Below, one piece after another: positions 1-13,300 of a stretch of 64,000 nt of DNA. The translations under genes and the position numbers were made by a program. Under the pieces are notes generated by a model. That model was not told the origin of the DNA, did no database searches, and saw only the letters and a program-made list of their open reading frames with translations. Position 1 is the stretch's first letter, and each line of letters opens with the position of its first letter. This DNA is from Alviniconcha marisindica (lineage: Eukaryota > Mollusca > Gastropoda > Provannidae), in NCBI GenBank assembly GCA_018857735.1, contig JABMCL010001566.1, positions 92,001 to 156,000 of the forward strand, given 5' to 3'.

Positions 1-300
1 GCCGCACAGCACAGCCACAGGTCTGAGGTCAGTGCACAGACCACTCAGCACACTGAGCAGCACAGCCCAGACAGAGGTCTGAGGTCAGTGCACAGGCTGC
101 TCAAACAACACCAACATGTCAAACTGTTCACCGACAGAGCCAGCATTAACAACAGAGACCATGAGGGGTACAAACAGTACATACTGGTGAACATGAACAA
201 ATGAGTTGGTCGGTGAGTGGATGAACAGCCAGTGGGCTTGTGGATGGACCAGTGACTGACTGAGCCAAGGTGTGAAACAGAGAAGGAATGAATGACCTGA
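1..300. other. Intron, no recognisable feature
   Basis: Mostly single-copy intronic sequence downstream of exon 25. A short direct repeat, 'aggtctgaggtcagtgcaca', occurs at 19 and 76. No coding exon is visible on either strand. Confidence 0.5.
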
Positions 301-1385
301 AGAAACGGAGTGAAAGGAGTGAGCACAAGAGTGAAGCAGTGGACGAACGAAAGGAGTGAGCACAGGAGTGAAGCAGTGGATGAATGAATGGAATGAGCAC
401 AGAGTGAAGCAGAGGATGAATGAATGGAGTGAGCACAGAGTGAAGCAGTGGATGAATGAAAGAAGTGAGCACAGGAGTGAAGCAGTGGATGAATGGAGTG
501 AGCACAGAGTGAAGCAGTGGATGAATGAATGGAGTGAGCACAGAGTGAAGCAGTGGATGAATGAAAGAAGTGAGCACAGGAGTGAAGCAGTGGATGAATG
601 GAGTGAGCACAGGAGTGAAGCTGTGGATGAATGAATGACCTGCAGACACTGATTGAAAGGAGTGAGCACAAGAGTGAAGCAGTGGATGAATGAATGGAGT
701 GAGCACAGGAGTGAAGCAGAGGATGAATGAATGGAATGAGCACAAGAGTGAAGCAGAGGATGAATGAAAGGAGTGAGCACAGAAGTGAAGCAGAGGATGA
801 ATGAATGGAGTGAGCACAGAGTGAAACAGAGGATGAATGAATGGAGTGAGCACAGAGTGAAGCAGAGGACGAATGAATGGAGTGAGAACAGAGTGAAACA
901 GAAGATGAATGAATGGAGTGAGCACAGAGTGAAGCAGAGGACAAATGAATGGAGTGAGAACAGAGTGAAACAGAAGATGAATGAATGGAGTGAGTACAGA
1001 GTGAAGCAGAGGATGAATGAATGGAGTGAGCACAGAGTGAAACAGAGGATGAATGAATGGAGTGAGCACAGAGTGAAGCAGAGGACGAATGAATGGAGTG
1101 AGAACAGAGTGAAACAGAAGATGAATGAATGGAGTGAGTACAGAGTGAAGCAGAGGATGAATGAATGGAGTGAGAACAGAGTGGAACAGAAGATGAATGA
1201 ATGGAGTGAGTACAGAGTGAAGCAGAGGATGAATGAATGGAGTGAGAACAGAGTGGAACAGAAGATGAATGAATGGAGTGAGCACAGAGTGAAGCAGAGG
1301 ATGAATGAATGGAGTGAGAACAGAGTGGAACAGAAGATGAATGAATGGAGTGAGTACAGAGTGAAGCAGAGGATGAATAAATAAC
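300..1385. repeat. Minisatellite, about 35-bp unit
   Basis: About 30 tandem copies of a unit around 'gagtgagcacagagtgaagc' followed by 'agaggatgaatgaatg'. Variants alternate 'cacag', 'aacag' and 'tacag'. Long apparent reading frames through it in several frames are artefacts of the repeat. Confidence 0.95.
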
Positions 1386-1609
1386 CTGCAGACACTGAAT
1401 GATAAAGCCTACGATAGAGCAGTCTATGGGGTGAACCAGTCGATGCTGGAGAAGGACAAAACCCTAACAGCTGATAAGAACGCCGGAATCCTGGACGAGT
1501 CCATGGGGTGAATGAAAGAGCGAACTACGACTGCCGGATGAGCAAACAGCTGACAGTGAATGCGACACTGACGAGCAAAGAAAGAGAGAGAGCAGGGAAG
1601 AAGTCTTAC

Positions 1610-1864
1610 CGGTACGTATAGGTTTGCGTGGAGGCATGTTACTGAGACTAACGACTGAGGAGCTTTCATGCGTCAGCCTGACGGGCAAAAGCCTGCTGTG
1701 GGCCAGAGGGTGCTGGCCAGGGCCCGGGGCGTGGCGGGGGGAAGACGGGCCGCGCCTGCCCGCCCCGGGGCTCGTCACCGGCGGGACGGGGATTTTGGGA
1801 TTGTGCGGCCGAACTTTGTCGGTCAGAGCCATGATCTTGCGAACGGCTCCAGGCGACTCTGTCC
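1610..1864 (-). CDS. RAPGEF2: Exon 25: C-terminal tail, [11 protein letters not shown], last exon in window
   Basis: Acceptor TCCTCTCACAG, donor ACCG|GTAAGA, 84 codons plus split bases. It begins [19 protein letters not shown], then a Pro/Ser/Gly-rich stretch ([19 protein letters not shown]), then [17 protein letters not shown]. It leaves in phase 1 with no stop, so at least one more coding exon lies to the left. I find none in 1-1609. Confidence 0.92.
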
Positions 1865-4304
1865 CTGTGAGAGGAAAGAAAGAAAGCCAACCGTACAGGG
1901 TTGGTGACATGCCATGCACGAGACACGGAGGAGTCACTCAAACAGCACAGGATGGACGGAGAGCAGTCACAGAAAGTGAAACGGCTACATGTTGCACAGT
2001 TCACGGTACAACTCAAAACTGTCAGCAGAACCACCTCTCGTACAAAGGGTGGACTTTCACACAAACAGAAATGGACTTTCACACAAACAGAAATGGACTT
2101 TCACACAAACAGAAAATGAAGCTAGAAAACAAATCAGTGTTCAGACATTAAATCTGCTACATGACAAGCATACAGAAACTGAGGACACTGAGCAAAAATG
2201 AATTTCAAAGCAGACAAAACATTCCACAATCCAAGAAAAGAGACACTGAGCAAGGTTAGATTATCAGAGTAAGTAAGTAAATAAATTGGTGTTTTACGCC
2301 CAGTCAACCAGTGCGCTTATATCAGGGCGAAGATTATGAGAGAAGCATTGCTATCCCTAATCTTGGAACACAAAAAGACACCATTTTCTGTTGACTGAAA
2401 TACAACTTTAGTATTTTAAACTCTCCTGTGATTTTGGACCATGGAATCCCTATAGATTTTATCGCTCTGCCAAGTTTCAAACATTCTGCCTTCTTGCAGC
2501 CTAAAAATTCCCACCCTTGATGTTTTTACAGGAGCAGGAAATGGGTCAGTTAAGTCTCCTGAATATATTGGGTGTTCATGACGGAGTCCATGTATGCAAC
2601 AATCACACTAAGTCTGAACTGTGCAGAATAGGACCTTGTCAAGCCAATGTGAATTTCAGCTGCAGCTTTCTGATACCTCTGTGACCTTCAAAATGAATCC
2701 AGGTACTACAGCCAAACTGAAGGTCTCAAGTTCAGGAGAGATTATCATCATGCAATGTTTGACAGATCTCACTTAAATAATCTCTGGGAAATATGCCAAA
2801 ATGTTTGCAGTCTAGGAACGTGGCAAGTATCTCCCATAATTAAATGGATACCAATGCCAAGAAAAATGTTTGGTGCATGATCCATTGACTGTATTATGGC
2901 AGCAAGTGACAACCATACAAAGTCTCAACCTGATCAGATCAGAACTTATGCTTTAGCTTTCTGATATTCCTGTAATCCTGACATTAGGTCATGTCAGGGT
3001 TGGTAAATCTGATACAAACGTCTAATGACCAATGGCGGTCGCTGTCACACAAAGTCTGAACCCCCCCCCCACCCCCCCCCACCCACCCCCAGTCTCTGAG
3101 ACTGGCCAGGAGACTGCCCATGGCCAGACAGTGACCATTCCCCAAGGCACAGAATGCACGATTGTTCCTGTCAATCAAGGCTGACAGGACCCCCGCTGTT
3201 CCTGTCAATCAAGGCTGACAGGACCCCACGCTGTTCCTGTCAATCAAAACTGACAGGACCCCTGCTGTTCCTGTCAATCAAGGCTGACAGGACCCCCCAC
3301 TGTTCTACTCTATGCAAGCAGTCAGAGGTTAGTGACTGAGTGCAGTCTCTCATTCCATCTGAGAAAGGCAGGTCACTCGAGTGCTGCTGCACCTGTCTTA
3401 CAACTTCATGGTTTTTGTTAGGTTTACAGTCGGAACAAGGTAGTTAACAAAGGTGTGCACCACACTTCCTGAAACATAAAGACCGTGCAACTCTACACCT
3501 GAAGTATGTAAGTGTTGTGGTGAAAGCTTCTCCCTGGTTGTCAAAACCTTACCTCGCGCAATTCGACAATTAACAACAAGCGTAAGAGGCAAGGGTTGCT
3601 CCGATGCGATTTTCTACACACCATCTTAACCTGAACTGATTGAAATCTCACTGACAAAACTTGACACAATTTTGCCACAGCAGCACCCCCCAATCCACTA
3701 GTTCGGCCTTGGCCTTTACCACCCACCAATAAATAACCACATGACCATGATGTATATTAACATCAAGTCTGTATAACTTATTACACTTCCACGTCAGCGT
3801 AAGAACTTTGGAAGAGCGGAGAGCCTGAGCACACCACCGCCTTGTTTTGGGGCCAACTTTCCCACAATGAAGACACGGGCGGCAGGAGATGGGTGGCAAG
3901 AGAAGAAGGTAACAGATCAAGCACAGTTTACACAGGCTCGCATGCAAGGCTACAAAAGACTCACCAAACTTGGGTCCCACTGGAACTGCCCGTTTGTCCT
4001 CCAGGTTGGGCGAGCTGTTGACACTTGGAGAGGCGTCCCTCTTGCGAGCTGAGTTACAGCAGCACAGAAAGAATGAAAAAACCTTACAGACTAGTGTGTA
4101 AGACTAAGAGGGAGGGATGTGCAGGGGGACACAAGGCTACCTAAATGCCTGTATGATTCAAGAAATGAACCCTAACTAAAAAAAAGAGTACTTCTGCAAG
4201 AGGGAGTGCAGTTTTGATGGGCTACTGCTTCTTCCTGAATGCTGGGACCTTCTATACACACACACACACACACACACGCACACATGCATGCACACACACA
4301 CACA

Positions 4305-4358
<54 letters not shown>

Positions 4359-7300
4359 AGAAGAAATCAGGACACCAGCAGACAGTCTCAGACAGAGGAG
4401 GCTGAGAATCCGAGCCAGCAGCAGGGAGACAAGGGATGGACAGCGAGACAGGTGAATGTTTTTACCTGGGGCCTCGCATTGATTGGACATCTCCGCCAGC
4501 TCCTCCTCGTTGATGTTGGCAGGCATGGTGCTGAGGTAGGATCGCACTTTGCGCACCATCTGGGCCTGCGGGTGTGAGAGGGTCATTCCATCACTACAGC
4601 CTGGACAACCACTACATGCTGCTGCACCTTAAGCTACCCTTGGTGTGCGTACGTGGGGAAGGGTTGGGGGGGGGGGGGCTGCTCACCAATTTAAAAAAAA
4701 GTCTTGCGGCATATGTATAACTGGAAAATAAGTCACTTGCTGGCACACTCAGGTGCACACACGTGACACAGCTTTCGCTGCCCTTTCACAACATGCACTG
4801 CACAAAAACAACACATAAACATGGCAGTGGAAGATTACAGGTGTACACCCTAGGCCCATCAGCACCACCCAGTCCACCCTGAGGTGACCCCCCATCGGCA
4901 CCACCCAGTACACCCTGAGGTGACCCCCCATCGGCACCACCCGGTCCACCCTGAGGTGACCCCCCATCGGCACCACCCGGTCCACCCTGAGGTGACCCCC
5001 CATCGGCACCACCCGGTCCACCCTGAGGTGACCCCCCATCGGCACCACCCGGTACCTAGGTGACCCCCCATCGGCACACACCCGGTCCACCCTGAGGTGA
5101 CCCCCCATCGGCACCACCCGGTCCACCCTGAGGTGACCCCCCATCGGCACCACCCGGTCCACCCTGAGGTGACCCCCCATCAGCACCACCCAGTCCACCC
5201 TGAGGTGACCCCCCATCAGCACCACCCAGTCCACCCTGAAGTGACCCCCTATCAGCACCGCCCAGAAGTGACCTCTTATCTGCACCACCCAGAAGTGACC
5301 CTCTATCAACCCAGTCCACCCTGAAGTTGACCCCCTATCAGCACCACCCAGTCCACCCTGAAGTGACCCCCGAGTCAAGAGACGCCAAGTGACCGTACCT
5401 CTTCATACATCTTCTTGGGGTTGGGAAGCATGGAGCCGCGACGGTTCTTGGTGCGCTTGAGCGTGGCCATGCCAGACACCAGGGAGCTGCCCAGCTGACT
5501 CGGGATGGTCAGCAACATGTTGGTCACGTCCTGCACAAAGCAAACCCCTCAGTGACACGACCACCTGTACCGCACTCTCACAAAGCAAACCCCTCAGTGA
5601 CACGGCCACCTGTACCACACTCACACAAAGCAAACCTCTCAACAACACTTCCACCTGCACCACACTCACACAAAGCAAACCCCTCAGCACGCCACCTGTA
5701 CCACACTCACACAAAGCAAACCTCTCCCGCACTTCCACCTGTACCACACTCACACAAAGCAAACCGCTCAGCACTTCCACCTGTACCACACTCACACAAA
5801 GCAAACCGCTCAGCACTTCCACCTGTACCACACTCACACAAAGCAAACCTCTCAACACTTCCACCTGTACCACACTCACACAAAGCAAACCTCTCAACAC
5901 TTCCACCTGTACCACACTCACACAAAGCAAACCTCTCAACACTTCCACCTGTACCACACTCACACAAAGCAAACCTCTTCCCACGCCCAACCACAAAAAA
6001 AATCTCAACAACAATTCCACTTGTACCACACTCACACAAAGCAAACCTCTCACAACACTTCCACCTGTACTCACACAAAGCAAACCTCTCAGCAACACTG
6101 CCACCTGTGCAGCACTCTCTCACTGACCACGCTCAAGGCTTTTTCAGGACCAGATTCAACAAGTGCTGGTGGTGGGGGCTTTTCCTTGCATTCAAGGATT
6201 ACAGGTTCAATGGCTCATTCCCTGACAGCACCTTTCTTCTTTTCTCTTCAAACTGGAGATCAGCTGGCGAGCACCGATTCTACTCTTCGGGAGAAAGATC
6301 AGCACACAGTGGCTCAGCAGGCCGAGATGACTGTGGACGAGCGTTCGTGACGAGCTGCTTGTAGCCAGGGCTGCCTTCAACTTCCTGCCAGTGCTCAGGA
6401 CTCGTTCACAGCCGACACACCGAAAAATATTCCTGCTGCTCTGCTAGCATGCACAGGGTATTACTGCATGTTGCCAGGCAGCAACGTTACCACGGTGATG
6501 ATGGGTACTTACATATCTGGCGGAGCACATGTTGGCAGTATGTCTGATCTCCTTGGCAATCATGCGCAGCTTCTCAAAGTTGACCAGGCCGTCCACGTAG
6601 GAGTCGTTGCCCAGGTGGATGAAAGTGAGGTCTTTCTTCACCACAGGGAAGATGGGGATCTGGTAACAGCAACAGGACATCATAGCAACTGCAGGTAAAC
6701 CCGCTTCTAACAAAGCTGTGAAAGGGCTTTTTGCTTCTTCTTTTTTTTACATCAGATCACAGTTTCTGTTCCCCATGTAAGGCTTGTGGCTGTCTACACC
6801 ATTCCACTTGCACTTCTTTGGTTTATACCATCTACACTTGTCTTCAGTTCTTTTTCGTTTGTGAACACTTCTCACAATGCCTCCATTTATTTTAGTGTCC
6901 ACATCTATAGCTCTCATCTGCCCTCCAATCTGCAAGTATCTACAATGCTGACCAAGCTTCTGTTTCTTTCCTCAAACGTCTACAGCTCTCATTCAAAGTG
7001 CCTTGCAATTCTGCTGCATCACAAATACAAACCAGCATTGGTATCAGACTAAGTACTGCAATGGCACCTTGGCAGACAGCTGCCCCACTGCCATTACAGT
7101 GTTGGCACACAGCTGTCCCTCTGCCATTACAGTGTTGGCAGACAGCTGCCCCATTGCCATTACAGTGTTGGCACACAGCTGTCCCTCTGCCATTACAGTG
7201 TTGGCAGACAGCTCTGCCATTACAGACAGTGTTGGCAGACAGCTCTGCCATTACAGACAGTGTTGGCAGACAGCTGCCCCTCTGCCATTACAGTGTGGGC

Positions 7301-10300
7301 AGACACCTGCCACTCTGCCATTACAGTGTGGGCAGACAGCTGCCACTCTGCCATTACAGTGTGGGCAGACAGCTGTCCCTCTGCCATTACAGTGTGGGCA
7401 GACAGCTGTCCCTCTGCCATTACAGTGTGGGCAGACAGCTGTCCCTCTGCCATTACAGTGTTGGCACACAGCTGTCCCTCTGCCATTACAGTGTTGGCAC
7501 ACAGCTGTCCCTCTGCCATTACAGTGTGGGCAGACAGCTGTCCCTCTGCCATTACAGTGTGGGCAGACAGCTGTCCCTCTGCCATTACAGTGTGGGCAGA
7601 CAGCTGTCCCTCTGCCATTACAGTGTTGGAACACAGCTGTCCCTCTGCCATTACAGTGTTGGAACACAGCTGTCCCTCTGCCATTACAGTGTTGGCAGAC
7701 AGCTGTCCCTCTGCCATTACAGTGTTGGCACACAGCTGTCCCTCTGCCATTACAGTGTTGGCACACAGCTGTCCCTCTGCCATTACAGTGTTGGTGGCCA
7801 GTTTGCCTGACCTCAGCAAGAGAGGTTTCAGCATTACTATATAGTAAGGCGCCACAAATGCAGGTATGTCTTTATCCACTAGCATACAACAAGGCGCCAC
7901 AACTGCAGGTATGTCTTGATCCACTAGCATACAACAAGGCGCCACAAATGCAGGTATGTCTTGATCCACTAGCATACAAGGTGCCACAAATGCAGGTATG
8001 TCTTGATCCATTAGCGTACAACAAGGTGCCATAAAAGCGGGTATTCCTCGCTGCACTGGTATGCAAGATGCAACAAAGGTGGGTATATCTTGACTCTCCT
8101 TCTGTTCTATGTTACGGAAGATGAGGGATGAAGGGCACTGACCACAGGGGGCTGGATGTGCTCGCTGTTCAGCAGGTTGCGGTACTTGGCCATGTTGCGT
8201 GAGGGATCCATCAGCGTCTCCAGGTCCTGCAAGTAAAGGCCACTGCAGGTAAGCAATGTTTCAGCACACACACACCCAACACACACACCCCTGACAATAA
8301 CACGCCTACCCCTAACAATAACACACCCACCGCAGGTAAGCAATGTGCCGGCACACACACCCCCAACACACACACCCCTGACAGTAACACACACACCACA
8401 GGTAAGCAATGTGCCATCACACACCCACCACAGGTAAGCAACGTGCCATCACACACCCACCACAGGTAAGCAATGTGCCATCACACACCCACCCCTGACA
8501 ATAACACACCCACCACAGGTAAGCAATGTGCCATCACACACCCACCACAGGTAAGCAATGTGCCATCACACACCCACCCCTGACAATCACACACCCACCA
8601 CAGGTAAGCAATGTGCCATCACAGTCACACCCACCACAGGTAAGCAATGTGCCATCACACACCCTCCACAGGTAAGCAATGTGCCATCACACACCCACCA
8701 CAGGTAAGCAATGTGCCATCACACACCCACCACAGGTAAGCAATGTGACATCACAGTCACACCCACCACAGGTAAGCAATGTGCCATCACACACCCTCCA
8801 CTGGCAAGCAATGTGCCATCACACACCCTCCACAGGTAAGCAATGTGCCATCACAGTCACACCCTCCACAGGTAAGCAAAGTGCCATCACGCACCAATAT
8901 CCATCATAACCACCTGGCATGTACACACCCACCACAGGCAAGCGATGTACTGTAACATGTCCAAGCCTGGTACGCAATGCATCATTGCACACCAACAACA
9001 GACAAGCAGTGTAGTGTAACACGCCAACAACAGACAAGCAGTGTACCGTAACACACCAACAACAGACAAGCAGTGTAGAGTAACACACCAACAGCAGACA
9101 AGTAATGTAGTGTAACACACCAACAACAGACAAGCAGTGTAGTGTAACACACCAACAACAGACAAGCAGTGTAGTGTAACACACCAACAACAGACAAGCA
9201 GTGTAGTGTAACACACCAACAACAGACAAGCAGTGTACCGTAACACACCAACAACAGACAAGCAGTGTAGTGTAACACACCAACAACAGACAAGCAGTGT
9301 AGTGTAACACACCAACAACAGACAAGCAGTGTACCGTAGCACACCAACAACAGACAAGCAGTGTAGTGTAACACACCAACAACAGACAAGCAGTGTACCA
9401 TAACACACCAACAACAGACAAGCAGTGTAGTGTAACACACCAACAACAGACAAGCAGTGTACCGTAACACACCAACAACAGACAAGCAGTGTAGTGTAAC
9501 ACACCAACAACAGACAAGCAGTGCAGTGTAACACACCAACAACAGACAAGCAGTGTAGTGTAACACACCAACAACAGACAAGCAGTGTACCGTAACACAC
9601 CAACAACAGACAAGCAGTGTAGTGTAACACACCAACAACAGACAAGCAGTGTACCATAACACACCAACAACAGACAAGCAGTGCAGTGTAACACACCAAC
9701 AACAGACAAGCAGTGCAGTGTAACACACCAACAACAGACAAGCAGTGCAGTGTAACACACCAACAACAGACAAGCAGCGCAGTGTAACACACCAACAACA
9801 GACAAGCAGCGCAGTGTAACAGACCAATGTCCTAGGGCCAGCAGGGCTGAGTTGGGGTAAAGACCACAAACAACAAGGACAACACTCAGGGCAAGGTGGA
9901 CTGACCTCAAACATCTTGCAGTACTTGTTGGGCAGTTTCTCCCACGTGCTGCGGAGTCGAGAGACGGAGCCGTGCCGCAAGCCGCTCATGATGGCGAACA
10001 TGGAGTTGTAGTTCTTGTAGTCCTTGCAGCACTCTGCAGGAACGCAGGACAAAACTGGGTGAGCATTTCATGGGCTGTCTTTGTCATTTCAAACAGCATG
10101 ACTGGGTGAGCATTTCATGGGCTGTCTTTGTCATTTCAAACAGCGTGACTGGGTGAGCATTTCATGGGCTGTCTTCGTCATTTCAAACAGCATGACTGGG
10201 TGAGCATTTCATGGGCTGTCTTCGTCATTTCAAACAGCATGACTGGGTGAGCATTTCATGGGCTGTCTTCGTCATTTCAAACAGCATGACTGGGTGAGCA

Positions 10301-13300
10301 TTTCATGGGGCTGTCTTCGTCATTTCAAACAGCATGACTGGGTGAGCATTTCATGGGGCTGTCTTTGTCATTTCAAACAGCACGACTGGGTGAGCATTTC
10401 ATGGGCGGTCTTCGTCATTTTAAACAGCATGACTGGGTGAGCATTTCATGGGCGGTCTTCGTCATTTCAAACAGCATGACTGGGTGAGCATTTCATGGGC
10501 GGTCTTCGTCATTTCAAACAGCATGACAGGGTAAAGCATTTCATGTGGTGTCATCGTCATTTCAAACAGCATGACAGGGCAGGCATCTCATGGGCTGTCT
10601 TTGTCATTTCAAACAGGAAATGAAAATATTTGACATGAAAATGCAGTGAAGGGGTGGGGGGCTGTTCAAAATAAGGTAAGAAGAACGCAAAGACAAGAAC
10701 ATACTTGCAATCTTGATGAAGTGCTTGATCAGCTTCATACGTTTCACAACATTGGGCTCCCCGCAAATTTCTGTCACGACCCAGAACATCTCACGATTGA
10801 CCAACTGAAATGACAAAGAAAGACAGCTGTCCACACAGAGCACCTCACGGTCCACCAGCCACACATGCCGAGTTCCATTACAAGGCACTGGCCAAAAGTC
10901 ACACGAGCCTGTTTTGTCAGATCAACAGCAACTCAGATTTCACAACCTGAAAATCAGACGCCTGACCAAAAAACAAAAACAAAAAGAAAAGAAAAAAGCT
11001 CCTAGTTTACTAGCCAAAAATGAAAGAATCTGCGAAATAAGATACTTGCAACCATCCTGACCATCTCAAAACAATGAAATGAACCATTCATCCAGTAAAA
11101 GACTAGAACACTCCCCTCGTAACAAAGTCAAAGCAACACTTGGGGGTAAGCAATCCTAATCCTGAATCCCCAACAACAAAACGCTTACAGTGAAGCCTGA
11201 AGACCACCTTGCAAGTCGGATGAAAGTGGTCTTCAGAGAGGGCTGGTCCCAGGTCAGCTTTCACTGACACGCAAATTACACCTGAAGAGAAAGGTCTGTG
11301 AGAGAGGTGGTGTCTCACCAGGGTTTTGCCTGTGTGGATAGATAGACTGTCTGTCTGCTTGCTGCCAGAAGAGAAAGGTTTGAGTGAAGACTGAAGCAGA
11401 TTCACTGTCTGTCTGTCTGCTTGCTGCCTGAAGAGAAAGGTTTGAGTGAAGACTGAAGCAGATTCACTGTCTGTCTGCTTGCTGCCTGAAGAGAAAGGTT
11501 TGAGTGAAGACTGAGGCAGATTCACTGTCTGTCTGCTTGCTGCCTGAAGAGAAAGGTTTGAGAGAAGACTGAAGCAGATTCACTGTCTGTCTGCTGACTG
11601 AAGAAGTGTCTGCCCTTAAAGTCTACATACGAATCATTGTTTCATTAAAATAAGCGTTCTTTTGAAACTCCTCTGTGTTTTGAAAATAAGGGGGGGGGGG
11701 GGGGGGGAACAAGAAGAAGTTAAAAAAAGAAAAAGAAAAAAAACAGTCCTGCGTTAGCAGCCTTGCGCACAAAAAGCAGGCGTCAAAAAGAAAATGTCTC
11801 CTACCTCGGCAAACTTGCGAATCATGGGGCATCCATATTTGGAGTCCAGCTCAAAGAGCTCGTCGATGTACTCGGTGGGCTCAATCTCCCGGAACACCTT
11901 GAAGTCTCCCAGCGTCAGCTGCCAGGCCACCTCGGGGGCGTTGAGCTGCAGCAGCGTGATCTGACTCTCCTTCAGCAGCTCGCCGATCATCTCGTCCGGG
12001 ATGAGGGGGTCGGTGCTGTGGTTGTTCTTCAGGTAGTATCTATGCACACGAGGCAAAGTGCGCCTGATACCCCCGCCGATTGCGGAGTGGGAGTCGCCGT
12101 CCAATCAGCCGGCAGCAGGCCATGCAGCGCGCACATTGCCGGGGGGGAGGAAGGAGGAGAGAGGGAAGAGCCGGGTTAGCATCTAGCACACTGGGTCTTG
12201 ACTGCTTCACACTCTGCTCAGATAGCCAGTTACAAGTAGTGTAAGCTCCATACATGGATACATCGCTCAGTTCAGCTGTTTATTAACAGTTATTGCCTGC
12301 AGGTCTGATATTGGTTTCTCACAGTGTACACAAGACTGACAATGAAAGGTCCCTGCACTTATATTTCAGTTGTTCTGGATAACCTCAATGCAATTTTATA
12401 TACATATCTCTACAGATATATAAAAAATAAAAACAAAACTTTTTTAAACAATATGCAAGTGACGCTGACTGTCTAGATTTGAACAGTTACTGAGTTCAAG
12501 CGCATTAACATCCCAAACAGCATGGAAACCATAACCATCTTGTGTACACTGCCATGAGTAAGAATACATGGAGCAGGAATGCCTGAGAAAATGTTGTATA
12601 AAAAATAACACAAAAATAAACTATTCAGGAAAGCCAAATTATATAAACTTCTGCAAATCAAGGGCTGCAGTTTGTCCTTTCTTTAATGTTGTTTATGTAA
12701 TACATATGTTTGTCGTCTTTTTTTTGTCTTTTTTTTTGTGTGTCTTTTTTTCTCTCAAGCATTCCTGCAGACTGTTGATGAATTATGGAGTGAGAAAAGT
12801 ATTCCATGGCCCTCATGCTGGTAGTATATATAGTACCTCAGTGCAGTGGAATTTAACAACCCCAACTATTCCTATTTATCTGCAAACCGGTGCCTAGAAC
12901 CCCCCCCCCCTCCCCTCTCCACCCCCAAACACACACAATTCTTTCAAATCTGGGACAGATGAAGAATACAACACACATCTAAAGAATACCAATAAGTCAA
13001 AGAAAACTGCTGTCTTATTACGCGAATTTGGTTTTTCATGGTCTAAATAAAACTTCTTCTTTTTTTTAATCATCAAGTGATGAAGACTGCTTTTTAAGGA
13101 TTGTGACACTTCCACTGCACTTTTCTTACGTTGCGACATGCACCATCCCACAATGAGTCAACAAAAAAACTCAGGTAAACAAGAAAACTGGTGCAAAACC
13201 ACTCATGCAGAAAGAATGCCAGAATGTTACAGGTTGACAAAACAGTGAGACTCTGAAGTGACTACTTTTCACTTCCACTTAAAGTAACATTTCCCACAGG

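Noticed and set aside
85..1395. Long reading frames of up to 436 codons on the minus strand
   Set aside because: They run through the 35-bp minisatellite, exist in several frames at once and consist only of the translated repeat unit.
1..1609. Search for the next C-terminal exon
   Set aside because: No open segment with phase-1 acceptor and tail-like sequence seen outside the minisatellite.
7003..8056. Open frames of over 270 codons on both strands
   Set aside because: The 33-bp unit is a multiple of three and lacks stops in most frames; no constraint on codon positions is visible.
8237..9825. CRISPR-like regular spacing
   Set aside because: Units are contiguous without unique spacers, and the locus is intronic in an animal gene.
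8819..10052. 363- and 356-codon minus-strand frames
   Set aside because: Translation of the 30-bp array; only the part at 9906-10033 is real (exon 19).
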